Assembly (NCBI RefSeq): GCF_000980875.1
Contig: NZ_LAYO01000083.1
Span: forward strand, 1 to 46,369
Source of the DNA: Leucobacter sp. Ag1
Lineage (GTDB): Bacteria > Actinomycetota > Actinomycetes > Actinomycetales > Microbacteriaceae
Direction: 5' to 3'
Length of the DNA: 46,369 nucleotides
The position numbers and the translations under genes are program-made. How positions within the stretch are numbered: position 1 is the stretch's first letter; every line of letters starts with the position of its first letter. Below are positions 35,583-42,264 of the stretch, in pieces. The notes under the pieces were generated by a model. It was not told where the DNA came from, did not search any database, and worked only from the letters and a program-made list of their open reading frames with translations.

Positions 35583-35966
35583 CTAGTCGGCGATCTCCCG
35601 AACGGCGAAGTAGTGGCCCTCGGGGTCCGCGAAGTTGAACGTGGTCTGCCCGCCGTGCTCGGCGATCGGGCCGACGGTGGCGCCCTGCGCTTCGAGCGCA
35701 TCGCGCATGGCGCGCACGTCGCGGCTCGCGAACAGGATCGACGGGGTCGCGAGGTCGAGCTCGGGCGACATCTGGGCGACCACGGCGCGGTCGAACAGGG
35801 TGAGCGCCGCCTCCGAGTCGGGGGTGTGCGCGATCTCGACCGAGAGCGTCTTGCCGTCCAGCTCCTGCGACGAGAGTTCGGTGAAGCCGACGGTGCCGAC
35901 CCAGAAGTCGGCGACGGCGCGGGGGTCGGTGACGTAGATCATGACGTTGCCGAAGCGATCGATCAC
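35583..35966 (-). CDS. VOC-fold (glyoxalase/bleomycin resistance) protein
   Basis: 127-residue single-domain member of the vicinal oxygen chelate fold: VMIYVTDPRAVADFWVGTVGF, then IAHTPDSEAALTLFD, and the closing pair TTFNFADPEGHYFAVRE with the conserved metal-side Glu. Such proteins bind metal and a small substrate or a drug; the substrate is unknown. GTG 35966 is chosen because AGAGGAG lies seven bases upstream. Confidence 0.9.
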   Translation of the reverse strand: MIDRFGNVMIYVTDPRAVADFWVGTVGFTELSSQELDGKTLSVEIAHTPDSEAALTLFDRAVVAQMSPELDLATPSILFASRDVRAMRDALEAQGATVGPIAEHGGQTTFNFADPEGHYFAVREIAD

Positions 35967-36061
35967 GAGTGGCTCCTCTGGTCGTGCGAGCGGGGGAGCG
36001 GGCGCTCCGAGCTCGTGCCGCTCCAGTATCCCGCGTCGAGGCGCGCCCGGGCGACCACGTT

Positions 36062-36090
36062 TTGAACTTTGCCGAGGTTCGATGTAGAGT
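36062..36090 (+). promoter_or_regulatory. Promoter of the tRNA-Gln gene
   Basis: TTGAAC (36062-36067), spacer of exactly 17 bases, TAGAGT (36085-36090): a near-consensus housekeeping promoter, with a start expected near 36097, 38 bases before the tRNA. Confidence 0.8.
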
Positions 36091-36134
36091 TGTCTCTCGG
36101 TGCCGCAGTCCTCCGGGCTTCGGAATCTCGCCAT

Positions 36135-36206
36135 TGGGATATGGTGTAATTGGCAACACTACGGTTTCTGGTACCGTCATTCTAGGTTCGAGTCCTGGTA
36201 TCCCAG
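36135..36206 (+). tRNA. tRNA-Gln (anticodon CTG)
   Basis: A 72-base cloverleaf: acceptor stem TGGGATA/TATCCCA, perfect seven pairs; D arm with GTGTAATTGGCAACAC; anticodon stem ACGGT/ACCGT with loop TTCTGGT, anticodon CTG for glutamine; T arm GGTTCGAGTCC. Discriminator G; no encoded CCA. U at position 1 (written T) is typical of tRNA-Gln. A promoter lies upstream and a terminator downstream. Confidence 0.96.
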
Positions 36207-36212
36207 CAAAGC

Positions 36213-36238
36213 AAAACCCCCGCTCCGGCGGGGGTTTT
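36213..36238 (+). terminator. Intrinsic terminator of tRNA-Gln
   Basis: Arms AAAACCCCCGC (36213-36223) and GCGGGGGTTTT (36228-36238) with a four-base loop, ending in a TTTTCT tract, seven bases after the tRNA. The best canonical terminator in the window. Confidence 0.9.
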
Positions 36239-36283
36239 CTCGTTCTCGACGAATGACGCCTCCGACTCGACCGGCTTCGTGGG

Positions 36284-36853
36284 TCACGGGCGCTCGGGTG
36301 GCGCGGGGTGCTCCTCGAACAGCGCCGATTGCGGATCATCCGCCTCGGTGAGGCGCGAGAGGAACGCGATGACCGTCGCGCGCTCATTCGGGCTCATCGC
36401 GGCCGCGACCGCGAGCCTGCGCGTGTGCTGTCGCCCGATCGTGTCTCGCGCGATGCGGCGCGTCCGATCCGTGACTCGGATGCTCACCGTGCGGCGGTCG
36501 CTCGGGTGGGCGGCGCGCGTCAGATGGCCGGCGTCGACGAGGCGATCGACGAGCTTGGTCGTCGATGCGCTCGAGATACCGGTCTCTCGCGCGATGTCCT
36601 TCGGGGTGACGACCTCATTGCGCTGCTGTGCGCGCATGATCATCCGGATCGCTCGCATGTCGGTCTCGTTGAGCCGCATGTACTTGGCGGACGACTCGGC
36701 GAGCTCGCGCGAGGCGCGCTGCCAGCGCTCGAGCTGGGCCATGACCTCGAAGGCCTGTTCCGCCTCGACCTCCGGCAGATCCCCGAAATCCACCAGCTCG
36801 GGGGCGATCGAGGCGCGCCGGTCCTGCGGCGAATGGGGGTCTCGCGGGGTCAT
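36284..36853 (-). CDS. MarR-family transcriptional regulator
   Basis: 189-residue winged-helix repressor of the MarR type, longer than usual by an N-terminal tail of about 45 residues (many Asp/Glu). The wHTH core is KYMRLNETDMRAIRMIMRAQQ, VTPKDIARETGISSASTTKLV and DRLVDAGHLTRAAHPSDRRTVSIRVT, with the wing pair DRR and the recognition helix SSASTTKLVDRL. MarR proteins respond to small aromatics or oxidants. ATG 36853 has TAGAAT exactly six bases upstream: leaderless. It is divergent from ferrochelatase across 106 bases, so it may control heme synthesis or only itself; inference. Confidence 0.9.
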   Translation of the reverse strand: MTPRDPHSPQDRRASIAPELVDFGDLPEVEAEQAFEVMAQLERWQRASRELAESSAKYMRLNETDMRAIRMIMRAQQRNEVVTPKDIARETGISSASTTKLVDRLVDAGHLTRAAHPSDRRTVSIRVTDRTRRIARDTIGRQHTRRLAVAAAMSPNERATVIAFLSRLTEADDPQSALFEEHPAPPERP

Positions 36854-36859
36854 GCGTCC

Positions 36860-36865
36860 ATTCTA
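36860..36865 (-). promoter_or_regulatory. -10 hexamer of leaderless marR
   Basis: TAGAAT, six bases, ATG 36853; the most consensus-like of the six leaderless promoters seen here. Confidence 0.65.
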
Positions 36866-36877
36866 CGTTTCTCGTGC

Positions 36878-36900
36878 TAGGTTAATCTCTCGCCAAGCTA
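36878..36900 (+). promoter_or_regulatory. marR/ferrochelatase promoter with imperfect inverted repeat
   Basis: TAGGTT-N11-AAGCTA is an inverted repeat matching at five of six positions, lying in the divergent gap, with TAATCT (36883-36888) as a possible -10 for ferrochelatase. AGGTTA at its left side is half of an iron-box-like site. A MarR or iron regulator operator are both possible. Confidence 0.4.
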
Positions 36901-36959
36901 AAGAAATGCTGTGCGACCGAATCGAACTCGGACGCGCACCGAGAGCATCAGGAGCCGAC

Positions 36960-38177
36960 GTGAACGAAACGATCCAGGATTCAGCACGACGCGAGGTCAA
37001 GCCGAGCCGGGCCACCGCAGCGGTACTGGCTCCCGGCGCGGTGGTGGCCTCGGCGACTCCCGCGGCGCAGTCCGGCCCCGAGCACGTGATCGAGCCCGTC
37101 GCCTACGATGCGATCCTGCTCTCGGGATTCGGCGGGCCGGAGGGGCAGGACGATGTGATGCCGTTCCTGCGCAACGTCACCCGCGGACGCGGGATCCCCG
37201 ACGAGCGACTCGAGGAGGTCGCGCACCACTACCGTCACTTCGGCGGTGTGAGCCCGATCAACGAGCAGAACCGTGAGCTGCGCTCGGCGCTCCGGGACGC
37301 GCTCCGGGACGCCGGGATCGAGCTGCCGGTCTACTGGGGCAATCGCAACTGGGCGCCCTACCTCGACGACGTGCTCGCCCGGGCGGCCGCCGACGGCGTA
37401 CGACGCATGATCGCGATCCCGACGAGCGCTTACTCCTCCTACTCCTCCTGCCGGCAGTACCGCGAGGACTGGGCCGATGCGCTCGAGTCCGCCGGGGTCC
37501 AGAGCGAACTGCAGATCGACAAGGTGCGCCAGTTCTTCTCGCACCCGGGTTTCGTCCAGCCCTTCATCGAGGGGGTCTGGAGTGCGCTCGCCGAAGCCGA
37601 GCGCGCGGGCCACTCGCGCGATCGGATCGAGATCCTGTTCACCACCCACAGCATTCCGACGGCCGACGCCGAACTCTCCGGCGCCGGGCTGTTCTCGGAC
37701 GTCGGCGGCGGGTATGCGGCTCAGCACCTCGCGGTCGCGGAGCAGGTGATCCGTGAGGCGGCCCCCGGCGTCTCCTGGCAGCTCGTCTACCAGTCCCGCT
37801 CGGGTGCTCCGTCGACCCCGTGGCTCGAACCCGACATCAACGACGCGATCGCCGAGCTGCGCGACCGGAGCGCAGTGATCATCGTCCCCATCGGCTTCGT
37901 GAGCGACCACCTCGAGGTGCTCTGGGATCTGGACCGGGAAGCGCTCGAGAGCGCCGAGGAAGCCGGGCTCTGGGCGCGACGCATCGCGACTCCCGGGATC
38001 CATCCCGCGTTCGTCGACGCGCTCGTGGATCTCGTCCGCGAACGCGTGATCGGCCGGCCGGTCGGCAAGCGCGCGAACACCACCGCGATCGGCCCGTGGT
38101 TCGACGTCTGCCGGCCCGGATGCTGCGCGAAGGCAGGAGTGGAACCCGGCCCCGCGATCGCGGGCATCGCTCCCTGA
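36960..38177 (+). CDS. cpfC: Coproporphyrin III ferrochelatase with likely [2Fe-2S] cysteines
   Basis: 405 residues. Inserts ferrous iron into coproporphyrin III in the actinobacterial coproporphyrin-dependent heme pathway (the Gram-positive route); protein formerly called HemH. Seen: AILLSGFGGPEG near residue 52, the TRGRGIPDERLEEV loop, HHYRHFGGVSPINEQN, PVYWGNRNWAPYLDD, IPTSAYSSYSSCRQYRED with one Cys, FTTHSIPTAD (catalytic His), SRSGAPSTPWLEPD and IVPIGFVSDHLEVLWDLD (Glu). C-terminal VCRPGCC has three Cys. One internal plus three C-terminal cysteines is the ligand pattern of cluster-containing actinobacterial ferrochelatases. A ~45-residue Ala/Pro-rich N-terminal extension is odd. GTG 36960 follows AGGAG at six bases. 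Confidence 0.94.
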   Translation: MNETIQDSARREVKPSRATAAVLAPGAVVASATPAAQSGPEHVIEPVAYDAILLSGFGGPEGQDDVMPFLRNVTRGRGIPDERLEEVAHHYRHFGGVSPINEQNRELRSALRDALRDAGIELPVYWGNRNWAPYLDDVLARAAADGVRRMIAIPTSAYSSYSSCRQYREDWADALESAGVQSELQIDKVRQFFSHPGFVQPFIEGVWSALAEAERAGHSRDRIEILFTTHSIPTADAELSGAGLFSDVGGGYAAQHLAVAEQVIREAAPGVSWQLVYQSRSGAPSTPWLEPDINDAIAELRDRSAVIIVPIGFVSDHLEVLWDLDREALESAEEAGLWARRIATPGIHPAFVDALVDLVRERVIGRPVGKRANTTAIGPWFDVCRPGCCAKAGVEPGPAIAGIAP

Positions 38178-38192
38178 GCATCCGCGCCGTGC

Positions 38193-38220
38193 GGCCGGGG
38201 CGGGGTGGACCGCCCCGGCC
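38193..38220. terminator. Bidirectional hairpin between ferrochelatase and DapA-like gene
   Basis: Perfect 11-bp arms GGCCGGGGCGG (38193-38203) and CCGCCCCGGCC (38210-38220), six-base loop, in the 42-base gap between convergent stops. No T-tract. Confidence 0.75.
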
Positions 38221-39122
38221 TACGCCGTCAGCCCGAGCCCGCGCACGACCTCGGCGACCCGAGTCCGCTGCGGCGCGGTGAGGCCCTGCAGCGGCAGCGG
38301 CAGCGAGCGTTCGCCGACGAGGCCGAGCATTTCTGCGATGGCCGAGACCACGCGGATGCTGCCGCCGAACTCGGTGAACAGGTTCCAGAGCGGGACGAGG
38401 CGCTCGGAGGCCGCGACCGCGTCGACGGAGCGCCCCTCCTGTGCGGCTCGCGTGATCTGGAGCGCCGGCGCGGGCAGGGTGCCCGCGATCACCGAGTTCC
38501 AGGCGTCGCAGCCGGCGTTCAGGCCGTTCGCCGCGGACGCATCGCCCGAGACGCCGATGGCGACGCCCGCGGGGATCGCGCCCCGCACCGCGTCGACCCG
38601 CTCCTGCGCCGCGGCCGGATCGGCCGGAACGCTCGGGATCTTGACCGCTGCGACCCCCGGAAGCGCCGAGATGCGGGCGATGAGCTCGATCGAGAACGAG
38701 AAGTGCGTGGTGCCCGGGTTGTCGTAGAGGATCACCGGCAGCCCGGTGTGCTCCGTCGCCGTGCGGAACAGCTCGAACACGTCGTCGTCCGTGAGGCGCT
38801 GGTAGCTCATCGCCGCGAGCAGCAGGCCGGACGCCCCGGCGGCCTCGGCGTCGTCGATGTGGTGCAGCACCCGCGAGGTGCGCAGATCGCCGACCCCGAC
38901 GAACACGGGCGTGCCCGCCGCGTGCTCGACGGCGAGCCGAGCGACGCGGGCGCGTTCGGCGCGATCCAGATACGGGTACGAGCCGGTGGAACCGAGCGCG
39001 GTGATCGAATCGACGCCGGCGTCGCGCAGGCGCCCGACCAGCCCGACGAATGCGCGCTCGTCGAGCGCGTCGTCGCGCAGGGGCGTGAGGGGGAAGGCGC
39101 TGAGGCCGCTGAACATGCTCAT
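38220..39122 (-). CDS. DapA-family (dihydrodipicolinate synthase/N-acetylneuraminate lyase) aldolase
   Basis: 300-residue Schiff-base aldolase of the DapA/NAL class. Signs are AFPLTPLRDDALDERAF, ALGSTGSYPYLDRAERARV (where true DapA has GTTGE), LLLAAMSYQRLTDDDVFELF, VILYDNPGTTHF with the family Tyr and AVKIPS with Lys161 as the Schiff-base residue. It condenses or cleaves pyruvate-type substrates; the variant GSTGSYPYL motif argues against housekeeping lysine synthesis and for a catabolic lyase. ATG 39122 has GGAG five bases upstream. It follows the XRE-cupin and EamA genes by 46 bases, in one operon with them. Confidence 0.9.
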   Translation of the reverse strand: MSMFSGLSAFPLTPLRDDALDERAFVGLVGRLRDAGVDSITALGSTGSYPYLDRAERARVARLAVEHAAGTPVFVGVGDLRTSRVLHHIDDAEAAGASGLLLAAMSYQRLTDDDVFELFRTATEHTGLPVILYDNPGTTHFSFSIELIARISALPGVAAVKIPSVPADPAAAQERVDAVRGAIPAGVAIGVSGDASAANGLNAGCDAWNSVIAGTLPAPALQITRAAQEGRSVDAVAASERLVPLWNLFTEFGGSIRVVSAIAEMLGLVGERSLPLPLQGLTAPQRTRVAEVVRGLGLTA

Positions 39123-39168
39123 CACTGCTCCAATGCTCGAGGGAAGATGCGGGCGGAGGGGGCGAGGA

Positions 39169-40041
39169 TCAGGCCGTGCCCGCCGCGGGCGGTCTCGCGC
39201 CGCCGCGCTGCGCAGCCGCGCCGGCGAGGACCACGAGGGCGATGCCGAGGATCTGCATCGGGCTCGGCGTCTGACTGAGCACCACGATCCCGGTCAGCAC
39301 GCCGAAAGCGGGCTCGATCGAGAGCAGCGTGCCGAAGGCGTTGTGCGTCATCCGCCGCAACGCCAGCATCTCGAGCCCGAACGAGATCACCGGGGTGATG
39401 AGCGCGATCCCGGCCGCGGCCGCGAGCACCCACCAGCTGAACTCGCCGCCGACCACCTGGGGGATGCCGAACGGCGCGGTCGCGACCGCGGCGATCGGGA
39501 TCGTGAGCGCGAGGCCGCTGATGCCCGAGAAGCGGTCGCCGACGTGCTGCGTCAATACGTTGTAGAGCGCCCAGCAGAGCGCTGCGGTGAGGGCGAACGC
39601 GACGCCGATGAGGTCGATCCGGCCGTGCCACGGCTCGGTGAGCAGCACGACGCCGACGAGCGCGAGCCCGGGCCAGACCAGCGCACGGCGGTGCTTTCCG
39701 GTCAGCGCGGCCACGGTCAGCGGGCCGAGGAACTCGATCGCGACCGCGGTGCCGAGGGGGATCCGGTCGACCGCCGCGAGGAAGGACGCGGTCATGAATC
39801 CGGTGACGACGCCGAGGGCGATGAGCTTCGGGATGTCCGCCCGCCGGACCGCGCGCAGCGACGGGCGCGCGATGCAGACGAGGAATACCGCGCCGAAGCA
39901 CATGCGCAGCCAGGCGGTGCCCGCGGGGCCGACCACGTCGATGATCCCGACCGAGAGCGCGTTCGAGACCTGGATCATGAGCATGGCGGTGACCGCCATC
40001 GACCAGGCGGGAACGCGCGCGGGGGAGAGCCGCCGGGTCAT
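39169..40041 (-). CDS. EamA/RhaT-family (DMT) exporter
   Basis: 290-residue membrane protein of ten helices, two EamA repeats (for example AWSMAVTAMLMIQVSNALSVG, GAVFLVCIARP, VAIEFLGPLTVAAL, LIGVAFALTAALCWALYNVL, LSIEPAFGVLTGIVVL). Such transporters export amino acids or related metabolites. ATG 40041 overlaps the XRE-cupin stop codon by four bases. Between the regulator and the DapA-like gene it suggests control of a metabolite's efflux together with its breakdown. Confidence 0.9.
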   Translation of the reverse strand: MTRRLSPARVPAWSMAVTAMLMIQVSNALSVGIIDVVGPAGTAWLRMCFGAVFLVCIARPSLRAVRRADIPKLIALGVVTGFMTASFLAAVDRIPLGTAVAIEFLGPLTVAALTGKHRRALVWPGLALVGVVLLTEPWHGRIDLIGVAFALTAALCWALYNVLTQHVGDRFSGISGLALTIPIAAVATAPFGIPQVVGGEFSWWVLAAAAGIALITPVISFGLEMLALRRMTHNAFGTLLSIEPAFGVLTGIVVLSQTPSPMQILGIALVVLAGAAAQRGGARPPAAGTA

Positions 40042-40637
40042 GCGGTGCCCGCCGCTCGCTGCATGCCCACGCCGGGCTCGAAGACGGACAGCGAGAAGCG
40101 CGCGGGCGCGTCGCCGGGGTTCGCGTAGCGGTGCGGCGCGTCGCCGAAGAAGCTGAGCGCGTCGCCCGGGCCCAGCCGGGACTCGCGGCCGTCGATCTCG
40201 ACGAGCAGCTCGCCGACGTGCAGCTGCAGCAGCTCGCGGGTGCCCGCGGAGTGGGCATCGCCCGCGTGGCTCTCTCCGGGCATCAGGGTCCAGTCCCACA
40301 GCTCGACGACGTGGGGCGGCTCGGTGCCGGCGACCAGCACGCCCGTGCCGCCGTTCGGCCCGGTCCAGAGCACGGCGCCCTCGCCGCTGAGGGTGATCCG
40401 CTCGGCGCGCGGAGCGGGCGGTTCGACGAGCGCGGGCAGGCCGACGCCGAGGGCGTCGCTCAGGCGCAGCAGCGTGCCGACGCTGGGGTTGACGGATCCC
40501 TGCTCGACGTTGACGACCATGCGGCGGCTGACGCCCGCGGCCTCGGCCAGGCGTTCGAGGGTCCAGCCGCGAGTCTTGCGCTCCTGCCGCACGCGCACGC
40601 CGATGGCGCGCGCGAGGGACTCTGCTCCCGTATCCAT
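40038..40637 (-). CDS. XRE-family regulator with cupin domain
   Basis: 199-residue repressor: helix-turn-helix (about 10-65; RQERKTRGWTLERLAEAAG, VSRRMVVNVEQGSVNPSVGTLLRLSDAL) followed by a cupin sensor (about 75-190; VELWDWTLMPGESHAGDAHSAGTRELLQLH, GPGDALSFFGDAPHRYANPG). These regulators sense small molecules in the cupin pocket. Leaderless: TATGCT stands exactly six bases before ATG 40637. Heads the operon with EamA and DapA-like genes. Confidence 0.93.
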   Translation of the reverse strand: MDTGAESLARAIGVRVRQERKTRGWTLERLAEAAGVSRRMVVNVEQGSVNPSVGTLLRLSDALGVGLPALVEPPAPRAERITLSGEGAVLWTGPNGGTGVLVAGTEPPHVVELWDWTLMPGESHAGDAHSAGTRELLQLHVGELLVEIDGRESRLGPGDALSFFGDAPHRYANPGDAPARFSLSVFEPGVGMQRAAGTA

Positions 40638-40643
40638 GAGTGC

Positions 40644-40667
40644 AGCATAGTGCGCGCAGCGTGCACT
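40644..40667 (-). promoter_or_regulatory. Leaderless promoter and AGTGC/GCACT operator of the XRE-cupin gene
   Basis: TATGCT (40644-40649) six bases before the ATG is the -10. AGTGC (40649-40653) and GCACT (40663-40667) form an inverted repeat with a nine-base gap that overlaps its upstream side, ideal for autorepression. Inference. Confidence 0.5.
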
Positions 40668-40691
40668 GCGTTCGAGTCTTCGGGGTCCGGT

Positions 40692-41165
40692 CTAGCGGAG
40701 GAGCTTGCCCGCGTCGTCGCGCGGGCGCACCGGGTGCTCGCTCAGGATCGAGATCCGGTTGAACGCGTTGATCGCCGAGGCGACCCACTCGGCCGCGACG
40801 AAGGTCTCGTCGCCGAGCACGTTGCGGGCGCCGGCCAGGTCCGCCTGCGCGTCCTCGCTCAGCGGGAGCCGCGTGGCGGCTTCGGCGACGGCGAGCAGCG
40901 CGGCCTCCCGCTCGCCGAAGATCGGGGTCTCGCGCCAGGCGGGCAGGAGATCGAGCTTCTGCTGGGGCACGCCCGCCTCGCGCGCACCGCGGGAGTGCAG
41001 ATCCAGGCAGAACGCGCAGCCGTTCAGCTGGGAGGCGCGTACTTTGATGAGCTCGGCCTCCGCGGGGGTGAGCCCGAGCCGCGTCGCGGCGTCCGCGATC
41101 GAGGCGGAGAAGGTCGAAGCGGCCTGCCACGCCTCGGGGGCGATCTTGTCGAGATAGGGGCGCAC
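40692..41165 (-). CDS. AhpD-like alkylhydroperoxidase (carboxymuconolactone decarboxylase fold)
   Basis: 157-residue CMD/AhpD-fold protein. NGCAFCLDLHSRGAREAG carries the CxxC redox pair Cys50/Cys53 with the downstream His, the site of thiol peroxidase activity. The helices around it (TRLGLTPAEAELIKVRASQL, LLAVAEAATRLPLSEDAQADLAG) are typical. It reduces peroxides with a thiol partner. GTG 41165 follows AAAGGAG by six bases. Its predicted promoter is of the SigR/SigH type and it is divergent from a quinone oxidoreductase with the same type of promoter. Confidence 0.92.
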   Translation of the reverse strand: MRPYLDKIAPEAWQAASTFSASIADAATRLGLTPAEAELIKVRASQLNGCAFCLDLHSRGAREAGVPQQKLDLLPAWRETPIFGEREAALLAVAEAATRLPLSEDAQADLAGARNVLGDETFVAAEWVASAINAFNRISILSEHPVRPRDDAGKLLR

Positions 41166-41201
41166 GTGGACTCCTTTCCGGTCGGTGCCGGTGCTGGGGG
41201 C

Positions 41202-41227
41202 AACCGGCCGATGGGCACCAGTATTCC
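41202..41227 (-). promoter_or_regulatory. SigR/SigH-type promoter of the AhpD-like gene
   Basis: On the minus strand GGAAT (41227-41223), exactly 18 bases, then GTT (41204-41202), the thiol-oxidative-stress sigma factor consensus GGAAT-N18-GTT described for Streptomyces SigR. It ends 37 bases before the start codon. Confidence 0.7.
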
Positions 41228-41239
41228 TGCGAAGCCCCC

Positions 41240-41265
41240 GGAATGGCAGGGGATCGGGGGGTGTT
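41240..41265 (+). promoter_or_regulatory. SigR/SigH-type promoter of the quinone oxidoreductase gene
   Basis: GGAAT (41240-41244), 18 bases, GTT (41263-41265): the same consensus in the opposite direction, 72 bases before the start codon at 41338. A TTGACA hexamer (41264-41269) overlaps it but has no convincing partner. Confidence 0.7.
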
Positions 41266-41337
41266 GACACGGGGGAAGCGCTGTCGCTTCGGATCCGGGG
41301 CGCCCGGATCGATCCGCGAACCATGAGGAGAGCCGCC

Positions 41338-42264
41338 ATGCGAGCCGTCGTCTACGACCGATACAGTCCTGAGCTCGAAGGGCTCGCGGTTCGAGAGGTG
41401 GCGGAACCGAAGCTCTTCGCCGGTTCGGTGCTGATCGAGGTGCGCGCGGCCTCCGTGAACCCCGTCGACTGGAAGATCATGGCGGGGTACCTGGACGGCA
41501 TGATCGATGCGCGGTTCCCGGTGATCCCGGGGTGGGACGTCGCCGGGGTCGTCGTCGCCGTCGGAGCCGATACGCCGGAGTTCCGCGTCGGCGACGAGGT
41601 GCTGGCGTACGCGCGCAAGGAGACCGTGTCGGCCGGGACCTTCGCGGAGCGGGTGGCCGTGCCCGCCGAGGCCGTCGCCCTCAAGCCCGCCGAACTGTCG
41701 TGGGAGCAGGCCGCGGGTCTGCCGCTCGCCGGCGGAACGGCGCTGCGCGCCGTCGACGCCCTCGGCGAGCTGGACGGGCGCGTGCTGCTCGTGCACGCGG
41801 CCGCGGGCGGCGTCGGCAGTCTCGCCGTGCAGATCGCGGTGGCCCGCGGTGCGCGGGTGATCGGCACCGCGTCGGAGCGCAACCACGAGTTCCTCCGGAG
41901 CCTCGGTGCCGAGCCCGTCGCGCACGGCGCGGGGCTCGCGGAGCGGGTGCTCGCGCTGGCGGGCGGGCCGGTCGATGCCGTCGCGGACTTCGTCGGCGGA
42001 CAGCTCGAGACCACGCTCGCCGTGCTCCGCCCCGATGGTCCGCACGTCTCCGTCGCCGACGACTCGGTCGTGGAGCACGGTGGACGCATCATCTGGGTGC
42101 GCGTCGACGGCGCGGAGACGGCCCGCCTCGCCGAGCTCGCCCGCAGCGGCGCCCTTCGGGTCGAGATCGCCGAGACCTTCGGGCTCGACGGGGTCGGGGA
42201 CGCCTTCCGCGCCAGTCGCACCGGACGCACGCGCGGAAAGCTCGTGATCCTGCCGCAGCGATGA
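41338..42264 (+). CDS. Zinc-independent quinone oxidoreductase-like MDR protein
   Basis: 308-residue NADPH:quinone reductase-type medium-chain dehydrogenase/reductase without zinc ligands. VVYDRYSPELEGLAVREVAEP opens the GroES-like fold; VNPVDWKIMAGYLDG and IPGWDVAGVVVAVGADT follow; the Rossmann site is LLVHAAAGGVGSLAVQIAVARGARVIGTAS; VDAVADFVGG is next. It detoxifies quinones or enals under oxidative or electrophile stress. ATG 41338 has AGGAG seven bases upstream, better than farther upstream in-frame starts. The stop overlaps the flavin monooxygenase start by four bases (ATGA). Confidence 0.92.
   Translation: MRAVVYDRYSPELEGLAVREVAEPKLFAGSVLIEVRAASVNPVDWKIMAGYLDGMIDARFPVIPGWDVAGVVVAVGADTPEFRVGDEVLAYARKETVSAGTFAERVAVPAEAVALKPAELSWEQAAGLPLAGGTALRAVDALGELDGRVLLVHAAAGGVGSLAVQIAVARGARVIGTASERNHEFLRSLGAEPVAHGAGLAERVLALAGGPVDAVADFVGGQLETTLAVLRPDGPHVSVADDSVVEHGGRIIWVRVDGAETARLAELARSGALRVEIAETFGLDGVGDAFRASRTGRTRGKLVILPQR

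Noticed and set aside
36878-36900. A full iron box before ferrochelatase
   Set aside because: Only about 9 of 17 positions agree with the DtxR-type core, compared with 13 of 17 at irtA; left as an undefined inverted repeat.
41264-41269. TTGACA as a housekeeping -35 for the quinone oxidoreductase
   Set aside because: No TANNNT hexamer at 16-19 bases; the SigR-type pair explains the site better.
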